Assembly (NCBI RefSeq): GCF_005145045.1
Contig: NZ_CP039692.1
Span: 1,396,001-1,460,000, forward strand
Direction: 5' to 3'
Origin: Agrobacterium larrymoorei
Lineage (GTDB): Bacteria > Pseudomonadota > Alphaproteobacteria > Rhizobiales > Rhizobiaceae
Length of the DNA stretch: 64,000 nt
Positions within the stretch are counted from its first letter, which is position 1, and every line of letters starts with the position of its first letter. Below are positions 9,344 through 18,402 of this stretch, piece after piece. The notes beneath the pieces were generated by a model, which had not been told where the DNA came from, did not search any database, and saw nothing but the letters and a program-made list of their open reading frames with translations. The position numbers and the translations under genes were made by a program.

Positions 9344-10234
9344 ATGCAAGTGACTGGTAAATTCGGCCTTTCGGCAGCCTTGACGACCCCTTTTCTAGAA
9401 AACGGCGAGATTGCCACCGACGCGCTCATCAAGCAGGCAAAGAGAGCGCTGTCTTCCGGCTGCGATAGTGTGACGCTGTTCGGCACCACGGGCGAAGGCA
9501 GCTCCATCGGTGGCCGCGAACGAGCAAACGTTCTTTCCGCCTCTCTGAATGCAGGGATCGATGCGAAAAATATCGTTGTCGGCGTATTGGTCGATTCGGC
9601 GCAGGATGCAGCGGAGCAGGCAAGTGCGGCGCTTGGTGCAGGGGTGAAGAACATCCTGCTTGCTCCGCCATCCTATTTCAAGAATGTCAGCGATGACGGA
9701 CTGTTTGCCTGGTTCTCTTCCGTTTTCGATGAGATCGGCGCAAGCGCGCGGGATATCCTCGTTTACAACATTCCGTCCGTCACCATGGTCGCGCTATCGG
9801 TGGATCTCATCGGACGCCTGCGGAAAGCCTTTCCCGGCGTCGTCACCGGTGTAAAGGATTCGTCGGGCGACTGGCCTTACACGCAACGCCTTCTGGCAGA
9901 ACACAGCGACCTCATCATTCTGATCGGTGATGAGCGTCATCTGGCGCAGGGCGTTCGGCTGGGCGGGCAGGGTGCCATTTCCGGCTGTGCTAACTTCCTT
10001 CCCGCAGAAATCCGCGCCATGGCTGTGGATGGCAAGGATGATGCCCGCGTGCAGGACCTCGTCGTGGAGCTTCTGAAATACCCCGTCACGCCAGCCGTCA
10101 AGGTTCTGGTTTCCTATCTGACCGGAGAGGAAATCTGGCACGCCGTTCGTCCACCGCTGGTTTCCATTTCCGCTGAAAATCGTAAAAAGATCGAAGCGGC
10201 ATTCGAGTCGCTGTTCAGCAGCAAGGCGGCTTGA
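9344..10234 (+). CDS. DapA/NanA-family class I aldolase (dihydrodipicolinate synthase-like)
   Basis: The 296-residue TIM-barrel protein carries family hallmarks: GTTGE at residues 47-51, the catalytic tyrosine in VYNIP (Tyr141) and the Schiff-base lysine in GVKDSSGD (Lys171). The family adds or removes pyruvate from aldehydes: DapA, N-acetylneuraminate lyase, 2-keto-3-deoxygluconate aldolase. The operon carries a sugar transporter and kinase rather than lysine genes, so a catabolic 2-keto-3-deoxy-sugar-acid aldolase is more likely than lysine synthesis. GGAGG sits at 9336-9340. It is first in the presumed operon that runs to 16083. Confidence 0.85.
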   Translation: MQVTGKFGLSAALTTPFLENGEIATDALIKQAKRALSSGCDSVTLFGTTGEGSSIGGRERANVLSASLNAGIDAKNIVVGVLVDSAQDAAEQASAALGAGVKNILLAPPSYFKNVSDDGLFAWFSSVFDEIGASARDILVYNIPSVTMVALSVDLIGRLRKAFPGVVTGVKDSSGDWPYTQRLLAEHSDLIILIGDERHLAQGVRLGGQGAISGCANFLPAEIRAMAVDGKDDARVQDLVVELLKYPVTPAVKVLVSYLTGEEIWHAVRPPLVSISAENRKKIEAAFESLFSSKAA

Positions 10235-10247
10235 AGGGGAGTAGCGG

Positions 10248-10907
10248 ATGGAAGACACCGGCGAACAGACCACGTTGAGAGAGAAGGCGTATGAGAGCTT
10301 CACGCACCATCTCCTCGCGCGCGATGTTCGTCCGGGCCAGTTCATCTCGCAGCGTCGTCTGGTCGAACTGACAGGATTGCCGCTGGGTGCGATCCGTGAG
10401 GCGATCCCGAGGTTGGAAGCCGATGGGCTGATCAAGACCGTGCCGCAGCGCGGTCTTCAGGTCGCCCATATCGACATCAACCTGATACGCGAGGCCTTTC
10501 AGTTCCGCATTCTGCTGGAAAAAGAGGCTATCGCCAACTTCACGCGCACCGCATCCGATGAGGCGATAGCGGTGCTTCTGAAGGACCATCGGGATATTGC
10601 CGAGCTTTCCAAGAGTGGCCAAAGCTCTGCCGAACTCGATGCACGGGCGCAGGCCGTCGATTGGGGCATGCATGACGCCTTCGTCGATTCGCTTGGCAAT
10701 TCGATCATTTCGAACGCCTATCGCGTCAATTCGATCAAGATGCGCCTCATCAATCAGGAGCGCTTTCGCATCGCTGGCCATGTGAAATCGGTGATGGTGG
10801 AACATCTCGCCATTCTGGAGGCCGTCGAGCGGCGCGCAGTCGATGAGGCTGTCGAGAGGCTGGTTGCCCATATTCGCAATGCGAGGGACAGGGCGCTCGC
10901 CGTGTAA
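10248..10907 (+). CDS. GntR-family transcriptional regulator, FCD (FadR-type) effector domain
   Basis: A 219-residue regulator. Residues 8-72 form the GntR winged helix (RRLVELTGLPLGAIREAIPRLEADGLI, then VPQRGLQV). The helical FCD domain follows, which usually binds a metal and a carboxylic acid or sugar-acid effector. It starts 13 bases after the aldolase and precedes the ABC transporter, so it probably controls this operon. The effector is unknown. FCD effectors are often organic acids, which fits an operon for a sugar acid or keto-deoxy acid. Confidence 0.87.
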   Translation: MEDTGEQTTLREKAYESFTHHLLARDVRPGQFISQRRLVELTGLPLGAIREAIPRLEADGLIKTVPQRGLQVAHIDINLIREAFQFRILLEKEAIANFTRTASDEAIAVLLKDHRDIAELSKSGQSSAELDARAQAVDWGMHDAFVDSLGNSIISNAYRVNSIKMRLINQERFRIAGHVKSVMVEHLAILEAVERRAVDEAVERLVAHIRNARDRALAV

Positions 10908-10959
10908 ATACATCAACAAGGCCGGGGTGAGGAGATTTCGGCCACAAGAGGAGGAACTG

Positions 10960-12288
10960 ATGACGCATTCATTCATGAGTCCAACGCGCCGTGCCTTTCT
11001 GGCTGGCACCGCAGCACTTGGCGGTGCCGCCATGCTTGGCGTTCGCTCCGCTTCAGCAGCGGTGAACTGGAAGAAGCACGCGGGCACCACGCTCGAGGTC
11101 AATCTGGTCAAGAGCCCGCGCAGCGAAACCCTGCTGAAATATATCAAGGAATTCGAAGAGCTGACCGGCATCAAGGTCAATGCCGAGGCAACGCCCGAGC
11201 AGCAGCAGCGCCAGAAGGTCGTCATCGAGCTTTCTTCCGGCAAGCCGAGCTTCGACGTAGTTCACCTCAGCTACCATGTTCAGAAGCGGCAGTTCGAAAA
11301 GGGCAAGTGGCTGGCCGATATCAGCGGCTTCTTGAAAGACCCATCGCTGACCGATCCGTCTCTCGTTGAAAGCGATTTTGCTGAGGCAGGCATGCAGTTT
11401 GCCAAGGATAGCGACGGCGTTCTGCGCTCGCTGCCCTTCTCGGTGGATTACTGGATCCTCTACTGGAACAAGGAACTCTTCGACGCCAAGGGCCTGAAAT
11501 ATCCGCAGACTTTCGAAGAGCTGGTGTCCGCGGCTGAAGCCCTCACAGATCCGTCCACCAACACCTATGGCTTCGTGGCCCGCGGCCTGAAGAACGCCAA
11601 CACGCCGGTCTGGACCTCACTGATGCTGGGTTACGGCGCGACCCCGATCGTGGACGGCAAGATCGACACGCAGACCAAGGAAGCGGTTGAGGCGGCGAAG
11701 CTTTATCAGCGCCTGATGACCAAATCCGCCCCTCCCGGCGTCTCCGGCTTCAACTGGGCCGAAGCACAGTCTGCCTTCCTTCAGGGCAAGATCGGCATGT
11801 GGTTCGATGGCGTCGGCTTTGCGCCGCCAATCGAAAACCCGGAAAAATCCCGCGTCGTCGGCAAGGCGGGCTACGGCGTCATGCCAAAGGGCCCGGCACA
11901 GCAGGCGGCTGGCACGTTCGGCGACGGTCTCGGCGTGGTCGAAGCCAGCCAGAAAAAGGAAGCCGCTTACCTCTTCTGCCAGTGGGCGATTTCGCACGAA
12001 ATGGGTGCGCGTCTGTTGCAGGCCGGTGCGGGCGTTCCGTTCCGCCAGTCCATTCTGGAAGATGCCAAGGTTCGCGAAGGCGTGAAAATGCCGGGCGAGT
12101 GGCTGGATGCCGTCGTCGGTTCGGGCAAGGTTTCCAAGCTCGCACTGCCGGTCATCATTCCCGTCACGGAATTCCGCGACATCTACGGCGTCGGTCTCAC
12201 CAACATGATCGGCGGTGCTGATCCTGCCGAAGAGCTCAAGAAGGCGACGGAACAGTTCACGCCTGTTCTGGCACGCAGCGAGGGATAA
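10960..12288 (+). CDS. ABC transporter substrate-binding protein (CUT1 sugar type), Tat signal
   Basis: A 442-residue extracellular solute-binding protein of the MalE/UgpB class. The N terminus holds a twin-arginine motif (TRRAFLAG) before a hydrophobic stretch ending ASA, pointing to Tat export to the periplasm. EELTGIKVNAEATPEQQQRQK and a late PEEWLDAV-like region match sugar-binding relatives. I chose ATG 10960, preceded by AAGAGGAGG, over the upstream frame opening at 10843 inside the GntR gene. It overlaps the first permease by one codon-shift (TAATG), so the three membrane and binding genes are coupled. The ligand is not known. Confidence 0.88.
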   Translation: MTHSFMSPTRRAFLAGTAALGGAAMLGVRSASAAVNWKKHAGTTLEVNLVKSPRSETLLKYIKEFEELTGIKVNAEATPEQQQRQKVVIELSSGKPSFDVVHLSYHVQKRQFEKGKWLADISGFLKDPSLTDPSLVESDFAEAGMQFAKDSDGVLRSLPFSVDYWILYWNKELFDAKGLKYPQTFEELVSAAEALTDPSTNTYGFVARGLKNANTPVWTSLMLGYGATPIVDGKIDTQTKEAVEAAKLYQRLMTKSAPPGVSGFNWAEAQSAFLQGKIGMWFDGVGFAPPIENPEKSRVVGKAGYGVMPKGPAQQAAGTFGDGLGVVEASQKKEAAYLFCQWAISHEMGARLLQAGAGVPFRQSILEDAKVREGVKMPGEWLDAVVGSGKVSKLALPVIIPVTEFRDIYGVGLTNMIGGADPAEELKKATEQFTPVLARSEG

Positions 12289-13226
12289 TGGTGTCTGTCA
12301 GCATCGAAAATGTCGCCAAGACAACGAAAGTCGTCAGAAGGAGCAAGCCCACGCGGCTTGCTCCCAACTACTGGCCTTTCGTCATTCCGGCACTCGTCGT
12401 CATCGCCGCAGTCATCGTTTTTCCATGGGTCTTTACCCTGTGGATGAGCGCGCAGCGCTGGACGCTGGGGCAGGAGCAGAGTTTCATCGGCCTCGATAAC
12501 TACATCCGTCTGGCAAGCGATGCCCGGTTCTGGGAATCGATGTGGCATACGCTGGTCTATACGGCGCTGTCGGTTGTGGCCCCGCTGTTTCTCGGCACCT
12601 TGGCTGCCCTTGTTTTCGATGCGCAGTTCCCGCTGCGCGGTTTTCTGCGCGGCGTGTTTGTCATGCCGATGATGGCGACCCCGGTCGCCATTGCACTCGT
12701 CTGGACCATGATGTTCCACCCGCAGCTCGGCGTACTGAATTACCTTCTGTCCTTCATCGGCATTGGTCCGCTGGAGTGGATATATAACCAGTCCACCGTC
12801 ATTCCGTCGCTGGTGCTGGTGGAAACATGGCAGTGGACGCCGCTCGTCATGCTCATCGTGCTGGGTGGTCTCGCCGCCGTGCCGCGTGAGCCTTACGAAA
12901 GTGCCGAAATCGACGGCGCGAATGCGTGGCAGAAATTCCGTTATCTCACCATGCCGATGATCGCGCCCTTCCTGATGATCGCCGTCATCATCCGCTCCAT
13001 CGATGCCGTCAAAAGCTTCGACATCATCTATGCGATGACGCAAGGGGGGCCCGGCACGGCATCGGAAACGATCAACATCTACCTCTACAACACGGCATTC
13101 GCCTATTACGACATCGGTTACGGCTCGGCCATGGCTGTCGTCTTCTTCATCGTCATCATCGCGCTGTCCTTCGTTCTTCTGATGGTTCGTGCGCGCACCC
13201 AGTGGAACGAGATGGAGGACCGCTGA
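12288..13226 (+). CDS. ABC transporter permease 1 (MalF-like)
   Basis: A 312-residue membrane protein with about six segments after a basic N-terminal tail (residues 1-24). The EAA loop that docks the ATPase is visible as EPYESAEIDGANAWQKFRYL near residue 203. Its ATG at 12288 overlaps the stop of the binding protein and its stop overlaps the start of the second permease, so all are translated as a unit. It forms the inner-membrane channel with the next gene product. Confidence 0.9.
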   Translation: MVSVSIENVAKTTKVVRRSKPTRLAPNYWPFVIPALVVIAAVIVFPWVFTLWMSAQRWTLGQEQSFIGLDNYIRLASDARFWESMWHTLVYTALSVVAPLFLGTLAALVFDAQFPLRGFLRGVFVMPMMATPVAIALVWTMMFHPQLGVLNYLLSFIGIGPLEWIYNQSTVIPSLVLVETWQWTPLVMLIVLGGLAAVPREPYESAEIDGANAWQKFRYLTMPMIAPFLMIAVIIRSIDAVKSFDIIYAMTQGGPGTASETINIYLYNTAFAYYDIGYGSAMAVVFFIVIIALSFVLLMVRARTQWNEMEDR

Positions 13227-14047
13227 TGACCCGCAAAACCATAGACCGCATCAGCCTGTTTCTCGTCGCTCTGGTGATGATTTCGCCCGTCATCCTGTTC
13301 TTTCTCTGGATGATCTCGCTGTCGCTGAAATTCGAAATCGACAACGGCGCCTATCCGCCGATCCTCATCCCGGAACGCTTCGCATGGTTGAACTATGTGA
13401 AGGTGTTCGAGGAGAACAACTTCTTCCTCTACTTCTGGAACTCCGTTCTGGTCACGGGCGCAGCCACCTTCCTCGCCCTCGTCATCGGCGTTCCCGCAGG
13501 CTATGGCATTGCGCGGCTGAAGGCTGAGAAGGCGGCCATCGTCATCATGATTGCGCGTATGACGCCCGGCCTTTCCTTCCTCATTCCGCTGTTTCTGCTG
13601 TTCCAATGGCTGAACCTTCTCGGCACGCTGTGGCCGCAGATCATCATCCATCTGGTGGTGACGGTGCCAATCGTGGTCTGGATCATGATCGGTTACTTCG
13701 AAACGACACCGAAGGAACTGGAAGAAGCTGCCAGCATCGATGGCGCATCATCATGGCAGGTGTTCCGTTTGGTGGCGCTGCCCATCGCCAAGCCCGGCAT
13801 CGTGGTGTCCTTCATCCTCGCCGTCATCTTCTCATGGAACAACTTCGTCTTCGGCATCGTGCTTGCCAGCCGTGAAACCCGCACGCTTCCGGTCGCGGTC
13901 TACAACATGCTGTCCTTCGAACAGGTCAGCTGGGGGCCGCTGGCTGCCGCAGCGCTCATCGTGACGCTGCCGGTTCTGTTGCTGACCATGTTCGCGCAGA
14001 AGCAGATCGTCGCAGGACTTACCGCAGGTGCCGTCAAGGGCGGCTAA
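13226..14047 (+). CDS. ABC transporter permease 2 (MalG-like)
   Basis: A 273-residue, six-segment inner-membrane protein with the MalG-type EAA loop ([22 protein letters not shown] near residue 160) and the C-terminal run ending in [11 protein letters not shown] typical of CUT1 permeases. ATG 13226 overlaps the TGA of the preceding permease (TGATG). An in-frame opening at 12926 lies inside the upstream gene and is discarded. Confidence 0.9.
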   Translation: MTRKTIDRISLFLVALVMISPVILFFLWMISLSLKFEIDNGAYPPILIPERFAWLNYVKVFEENNFFLYFWNSVLVTGAATFLALVIGVPAGYGIARLKAEKAAIVIMIARMTPGLSFLIPLFLLFQWLNLLGTLWPQIIIHLVVTVPIVVWIMIGYFETTPKELEEAASIDGASSWQVFRLVALPIAKPGIVVSFILAVIFSWNNFVFGIVLASRETRTLPVAVYNMLSFEQVSWGPLAAAALIVTLPVLLLTMFAQKQIVAGLTAGAVKGG

Positions 14048-14067
14048 CGAAATCTAGGATAAACATC

Positions 14068-15126
14068 ATGGCACCGGTCAATATTCAAAACGTTCAAAAG
14101 CGCTTCGGTTCGGTCAACGTCATCCACGGCATCGATATCGATATTCGTGACGGCGAATTCGTCGTGCTCGTCGGCCCCTCCGGCTGCGGCAAGTCCACGC
14201 TTCTGCGTATGATCGCGGGGCTGGAAGAGGTCAGCGATGGCGAAATCCACATCGGCGCACGCGAGGTCAGCCACCTCCCCGCCCGTGACCGCGATATCGC
14301 CATGGTCTTCCAGAACTACGCGCTCTATCCGCATATGACGGTGGCCGAGAATATGGGCTTTGCGCTGAAGCTGAAGAAGGTCGATGCGTCGCAAACGAAG
14401 GCGAAGGTGGATAAGGCTGCGGGCATTCTCGGTCTGGAAAAACTGCTGGATCGTTATCCACGCCAGCTCTCGGGCGGCCAGCGCCAGCGTGTTGCGATGG
14501 GCCGCGCGCTGGTGCGCGATCCCCAAGTCTTCCTCTTCGATGAGCCGCTGTCCAACCTCGATGCCAAACTGCGCGTACAGATGCGCGGCGAGATCAAGGC
14601 CATGCACCAGCGCATCGGCACCACCACCATTTATGTGACGCATGATCAGGTTGAAGCTATGACCATGGCCGACAAGATCGTGGTTCTGCATGATGGCGTG
14701 ATCGAACAGATCGGCGCGCCGCTGGAGCTTTACGACCGCCCCGCCAACCTGTTCGTTGCGGGCTTCATTGGCTCGCCTGCCATGAACTTCGTTCGCGGGC
14801 GCGTGGAGGAAGGCATATTCCGCACGGCCAAGGGCGTAACGCTGCCCCTGCCGCCGACTGCCGACCCGGCAGCACTCGGCGGTCGTGATCTGGTCTATGG
14901 CATCCGCCCCGAACATATCCGCGCTGCGGATACCGGCATCGAAGGACGCGTCGAACTGGTAGAAGGCACCGGCTCTGAAATCTACGCCAAGCTGAACTGC
15001 GGAGGCGAAGAGATCGCCTGCCTGTTCCGCGAGCGGCTGGATATTCGCTTTGGCGATACGGTTCGTGTTGCCATCGATCCCGCTTCCGCGCACCTCTTCG
15101 ACAAGGAAACAGGCAAGCGAATCTGA
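14068..15126 (+). CDS. ABC transporter ATP-binding protein (UgpC/MsmX type)
   Basis: A 352-residue CUT1 ATPase with Walker [10 protein letters not shown] (36-44), signature LSGGQRQR (near 134), Walker B VFLFDEP (near 154) and a C-terminal TOBE/regulatory domain (GIRPEHI). It powers the 12288/13226 permease pair. It starts 20 bases after the second permease and ends 6 bases before the kinase gene, in line with a single operon. Confidence 0.92.
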   Translation: MAPVNIQNVQKRFGSVNVIHGIDIDIRDGEFVVLVGPSGCGKSTLLRMIAGLEEVSDGEIHIGAREVSHLPARDRDIAMVFQNYALYPHMTVAENMGFALKLKKVDASQTKAKVDKAAGILGLEKLLDRYPRQLSGGQRQRVAMGRALVRDPQVFLFDEPLSNLDAKLRVQMRGEIKAMHQRIGTTTIYVTHDQVEAMTMADKIVVLHDGVIEQIGAPLELYDRPANLFVAGFIGSPAMNFVRGRVEEGIFRTAKGVTLPLPPTADPAALGGRDLVYGIRPEHIRAADTGIEGRVELVEGTGSEIYAKLNCGGEEIACLFRERLDIRFGDTVRVAIDPASAHLFDKETGKRI

Positions 15127-15132
15127 GTTTCG

Positions 15133-16083
15133 ATGACAGTTGCAGTTGAAGACGAGAACCACGGTAAGCGCGTACTTTGCGTAGGCGCTGCCGTGCTGGA
15201 CACGCTGTTTCGCGTGCATGATATGCCCACCGGCCAAGGCAAAGTCCTGCCCTATGAGATGGTGCAGATTGCCGAGGGCATGGCATCGAGCGCAGCCTAT
15301 ACCGTCCACCGCATGGGCGGGCGTGCAAGCCTTTGGGGTGCCGTGGGCGATGATGAAACCGGCACTCGAATCTTGCGTGATCTCTTAGAAAGCGGGATCG
15401 ACACGGCAGGCATGACCGTGGCGAAAGGTGCCCGCTCGGCGCTCTCCACCATCATCATCGATGACCGCGGCGAGCGGTTGATCGTGCCCTTCTACGATCA
15501 CAAGCTTCACGAAACCAAACGCTCCTGCACAGAGGCCGATATCGCGCCTTTTGATGCCGTGCTGGTGGATGTGCGCTGGCCGGAACTGGCGCTGGATGTG
15601 TTGACCGTCGCCCGTGCACTGGGCAAGCCCGCTATTTTGGACGGAGACGTCGCCCCCGTCGAAACGCTGGAAAAGCTCGCGCCCGCTGCAAGTCACATCA
15701 TCTTCTCGGAACCGGCAGCGGAGCGCCTGACCGGCATCTCCGATGTCGCCGCCATGCTGCCCGTGCTGCACCAGCGCTACCCGGAGATATTCATCGCCGT
15801 TACCGCCGGGCCCCTCGGCTGCTACTGGACCGAGGCGGGTGACCCAGAAGTGCATTTTCAATCCACGATGAAAATCGAGACGGTGGATACGCTGGCCGCG
15901 GGTGATGTGTTCCACGGCACTTTCGCGCTGGCCATGGCAGAGGGAATGGAGAGCCGCGCGGCAATTCAATTGTCCTCTGTTGCTGCGGCTTTGAAATGCA
16001 AGATTTTTGGCGGGCGGATCGGCACGCCGACGCGAGCGGAGGCTGAGATGGCTGTAACGGAGTGGCTTACTGGCACTGCTTAG
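15133..16083 (+). CDS. PfkB-family sugar kinase, YihV-like
   Basis: A 316-residue ribokinase-fold kinase. The C-terminal PfkB signature DTLAAGDVFHG carries the catalytic Asp258, and the N-terminal GAAVLDTLFRVHDMP matches the first PfkB region. From memory, the central elements DVRW, ILDGD, FSEP and RLTG resemble E. coli YihV (sulfofructose kinase) more than KDG kinase or ribokinase. That hint does not set the substrate: no sulfoquinovosidase or SQ isomerase is present. As the last gene of the operon it probably phosphorylates a product derived from the transported sugar. Confidence 0.8.
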   Translation: MTVAVEDENHGKRVLCVGAAVLDTLFRVHDMPTGQGKVLPYEMVQIAEGMASSAAYTVHRMGGRASLWGAVGDDETGTRILRDLLESGIDTAGMTVAKGARSALSTIIIDDRGERLIVPFYDHKLHETKRSCTEADIAPFDAVLVDVRWPELALDVLTVARALGKPAILDGDVAPVETLEKLAPAASHIIFSEPAAERLTGISDVAAMLPVLHQRYPEIFIAVTAGPLGCYWTEAGDPEVHFQSTMKIETVDTLAAGDVFHGTFALAMAEGMESRAAIQLSSVAAALKCKIFGGRIGTPTRAEAEMAVTEWLTGTA

Positions 16084-16089
16084 AGCAGC

Positions 16090-18099
16090 TCAAGCCGGAC
16101 GAACAAGACCGGTTCGCAAAATATACGGCGTCGTGTTTTCCTCGAATTTCTCGGCAGGGACAGGGCGTCCGACGAAGTAGCCCTGAACCTGATCGATGTG
16201 GAATTCGCGCATCAGCTGAAGCTGCTCATCCGTTTCCACGCCTTCCACAAGGATTTTGGGACCGCGGTTGCGGATCAGGCCGATGATGTCTTTCAGCATC
16301 AGTCTTCCACGCGGCGTTGCGCTGTCGTGCAGGAAGGATCGGTCGATCTTGACGGTATCGAATTCGATCAGCCGCAGCCATGACAGGCCCGCGAAGCCGG
16401 TGCCGAAATCGTCCAGCCAGATTTTGATGCCGAGCGTCTTGAGATCGCTGATACAGTGAAGGACATCGGAATTCATGTCCATCTCCAGCCCTTCGGTAAT
16501 CTCGAAAGCCAGTCGCCCTCCCGCAATTCCAAGCTCTCCGAGGATTGCCGCAACGGCGGTGGCAAAACCGGGACGTTTCAGCTGGATCGGCGACACGTTG
16601 ACGCTGACGATCGGTACCTTGTCGGTCTGGAGCATCTGCTGGCACGCGCGCCGAATAGCCCAAAGGCCAAGATCCATGATAGCGCCGGTGCGTTCCGCAA
16701 TGGGGATGAAGATGTTGGGAGGAACCATCGTTCCGTCAAGGAGACGCAACCGCATGAGCGCTTCTGCACCCTTCACACCATCGGAAGAGAGGTCGCGGAT
16801 CGGCTGATAGACCAGTGAAACGAGGTCCTGCTCGATGGCGATGTTCAGCAGCGCTGCAACATTCTCGGTGTCATCGCTGGTGATGGGATCGTTCGGATCG
16901 AAGAGCTTTATCCTGTTCCGCCCGCCTTCCTTCGCAAGGTAAAGCGCGCGGTCCGCTTCATTGATGACGCGTTCCAGCTTTGGCTGCGGAACGGTGCGCG
17001 CGTAAGACGCGCCAACGCTGACGGTGATGATCGATGTGCCATCCCGGCGACGCTCGTGAGCAAGGCACAGGCTCTCGACGGATTTGCGCAGCATATCGGC
17101 AATCTTTTCGAGATCGCGCGGCTTGTGAAAGTGCGCGAGAGCGATGAATTCCTCTCCTCCATAACGACCGACGACGGCGTCATATTCGCTCATGACATCC
17201 TGCAAGGTCTGCGCAACGCGCACCAGGCAGCGATCACCTTCCTGATGACCGTAATAGTCATTGTATTTCTTGAAGAAATCCACGTCGATCAGAAAGACCG
17301 CGAATTTCTTTTCGGATTTCACCCAGCCGTTCCAGAGTTCACGCAGCCGGGCGTCTATCGCGCGCCTATTGGCAACGCCGGTGAGGGGGTCTGTGTTGGA
17401 AAGCCGCAAAAGCGCCTCGCCCCGTTCATCCGCCTCTCGCTGCTGAACCTTGGCTTCCATGGCGTTGAGATAAACGTGGTAGCGCTCCCGGTTCAGGCGC
17501 CAGTTCACATAGGAGGTGAAGATGAAACAGGAGAGATAAAAGGTTCCGAAAGCGATCTGGTAGTAGATGTCTTCGTGAAAGAAGCTCAGCGCGACGAAAT
17601 AGGTGGCGAGAACGAGGCTGGAAGCGACCAGCGAGAGAACGAAATTGAAGGTGAAGAACAGGTTCGCGCCCATCATGAAGATGGCGCCGAAGACCATGTA
17701 ATAGGACATATTGGTGACGTAGCTGGTCATCATGGATGGAACCAGCCAGCCTATATAGCCGCAAACGAGCGCTGCTGCGCAGGTCACGTCCATATGGTCA
17801 GTCTTGATGGACGCCCTGATCTGCAATTCCAGAACGATCAGTGCCGCGATGCCGACGACGAAGCGCGCGAAGGTGGTGTGGATGGATACATCCGGAACCA
17901 GCAGCACATCCGTCAGCGAAAACAAGAGATAGATGGGAACAGCGACCCAAAGCCCCTGCCGGATGGCCTTGCGACGTTTAGCATCGGCTTCTTCGAAAAA
18001 AAGCTTCCGCAAAGCATTGGAAGACCGCTTTCGCGATGCATCCGCATGCAGGTCAAGCTCTACCACATCTGCCAAAGTGTGCTTCATGCACTGTTCCAT
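16090..18099 (-). CDS. Membrane GGDEF-EAL protein (c-di-GMP synthesis/hydrolysis)
   Basis: About 669 residues. Residues 45-200 hold around six membrane segments of no recognised sensor family. A GGDEF domain follows with an intact GGEEF site, but the usual RxxD inhibitory site is not visible. The EAL domain keeps every catalytic element I can check: EAL (in AEALMR), NVSP, EITE, DDFGTG, KIDRSF, VEGVET and QGYF. Both activities are therefore possible. The frame opens with a TTG at 18108, an ATG at 18099 and another ATG at 18087 preceded by GGA; the true start is uncertain. It converges with the kinase gene and is the first of two c-di-GMP genes here. Confidence 0.9.
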   Translation of the reverse strand: MEQCMKHTLADVVELDLHADASRKRSSNALRKLFFEEADAKRRKAIRQGLWVAVPIYLLFSLTDVLLVPDVSIHTTFARFVVGIAALIVLELQIRASIKTDHMDVTCAAALVCGYIGWLVPSMMTSYVTNMSYYMVFGAIFMMGANLFFTFNFVLSLVASSLVLATYFVALSFFHEDIYYQIAFGTFYLSCFIFTSYVNWRLNRERYHVYLNAMEAKVQQREADERGEALLRLSNTDPLTGVANRRAIDARLRELWNGWVKSEKKFAVFLIDVDFFKKYNDYYGHQEGDRCLVRVAQTLQDVMSEYDAVVGRYGGEEFIALAHFHKPRDLEKIADMLRKSVESLCLAHERRRDGTSIITVSVGASYARTVPQPKLERVINEADRALYLAKEGGRNRIKLFDPNDPITSDDTENVAALLNIAIEQDLVSLVYQPIRDLSSDGVKGAEALMRLRLLDGTMVPPNIFIPIAERTGAIMDLGLWAIRRACQQMLQTDKVPIVSVNVSPIQLKRPGFATAVAAILGELGIAGGRLAFEITEGLEMDMNSDVLHCISDLKTLGIKIWLDDFGTGFAGLSWLRLIEFDTVKIDRSFLHDSATPRGRLMLKDIIGLIRNRGPKILVEGVETDEQLQLMREFHIDQVQGYFVGRPVPAEKFEENTTPYILRTGLVRPA

Positions 18100-18402
18100 A
18101 GGTTGCAATATTTTCTCAGTAAGTAATCATTCTTACCTTGATCATCTTGTTGCTGCGGTCGCTTATGACCTTCCTTTTCCCTCTCTTCTTTTAAAGCTTA
18201 AGAGGAATTGGCGGCGGGACTATACCCCAGGGCGCATTAAGTTTCTTTAAATCCGGTTGTTCGACATTGCTGCATTAGATTTACCTTAACCGCAGAAACC
18301 TAGAAATAAATTCCTGTTTGTTCCTTTTCCAACAATGAATCCTATCGCCATCCAGTTGAAATTATCCTAGGGTTAACAATGTCTTAAACAGGAGAGACGT
18401 TA
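18100..18402. other. AT-rich divergent intergenic region
   Basis: This gap separates the GGDEF-EAL gene (minus) from the methyltransferase gene (plus) and should hold both promoters. It is clearly richer in A+T than the flanking genes. I see a pyrimidine-rich tract near 18160-18195 and CCTAGGGTTAAC at 18367-18378, but no confident promoter or operator. Confidence 0.5.

Noticed and set aside
9240..9353. 37-codon frame in front of the aldolase gene
   Set aside because: It lacks a credible ribosome site and coding bias, and its end runs through the Shine-Dalgarno and first codons of the aldolase gene.
15133..16083. Naming the PfkB kinase sulfofructose kinase outright
   Set aside because: The YihV-like segments are suggestive, but no sulfoquinovosidase or isomerase is present and the resemblance was judged from memory, so only the family is claimed.
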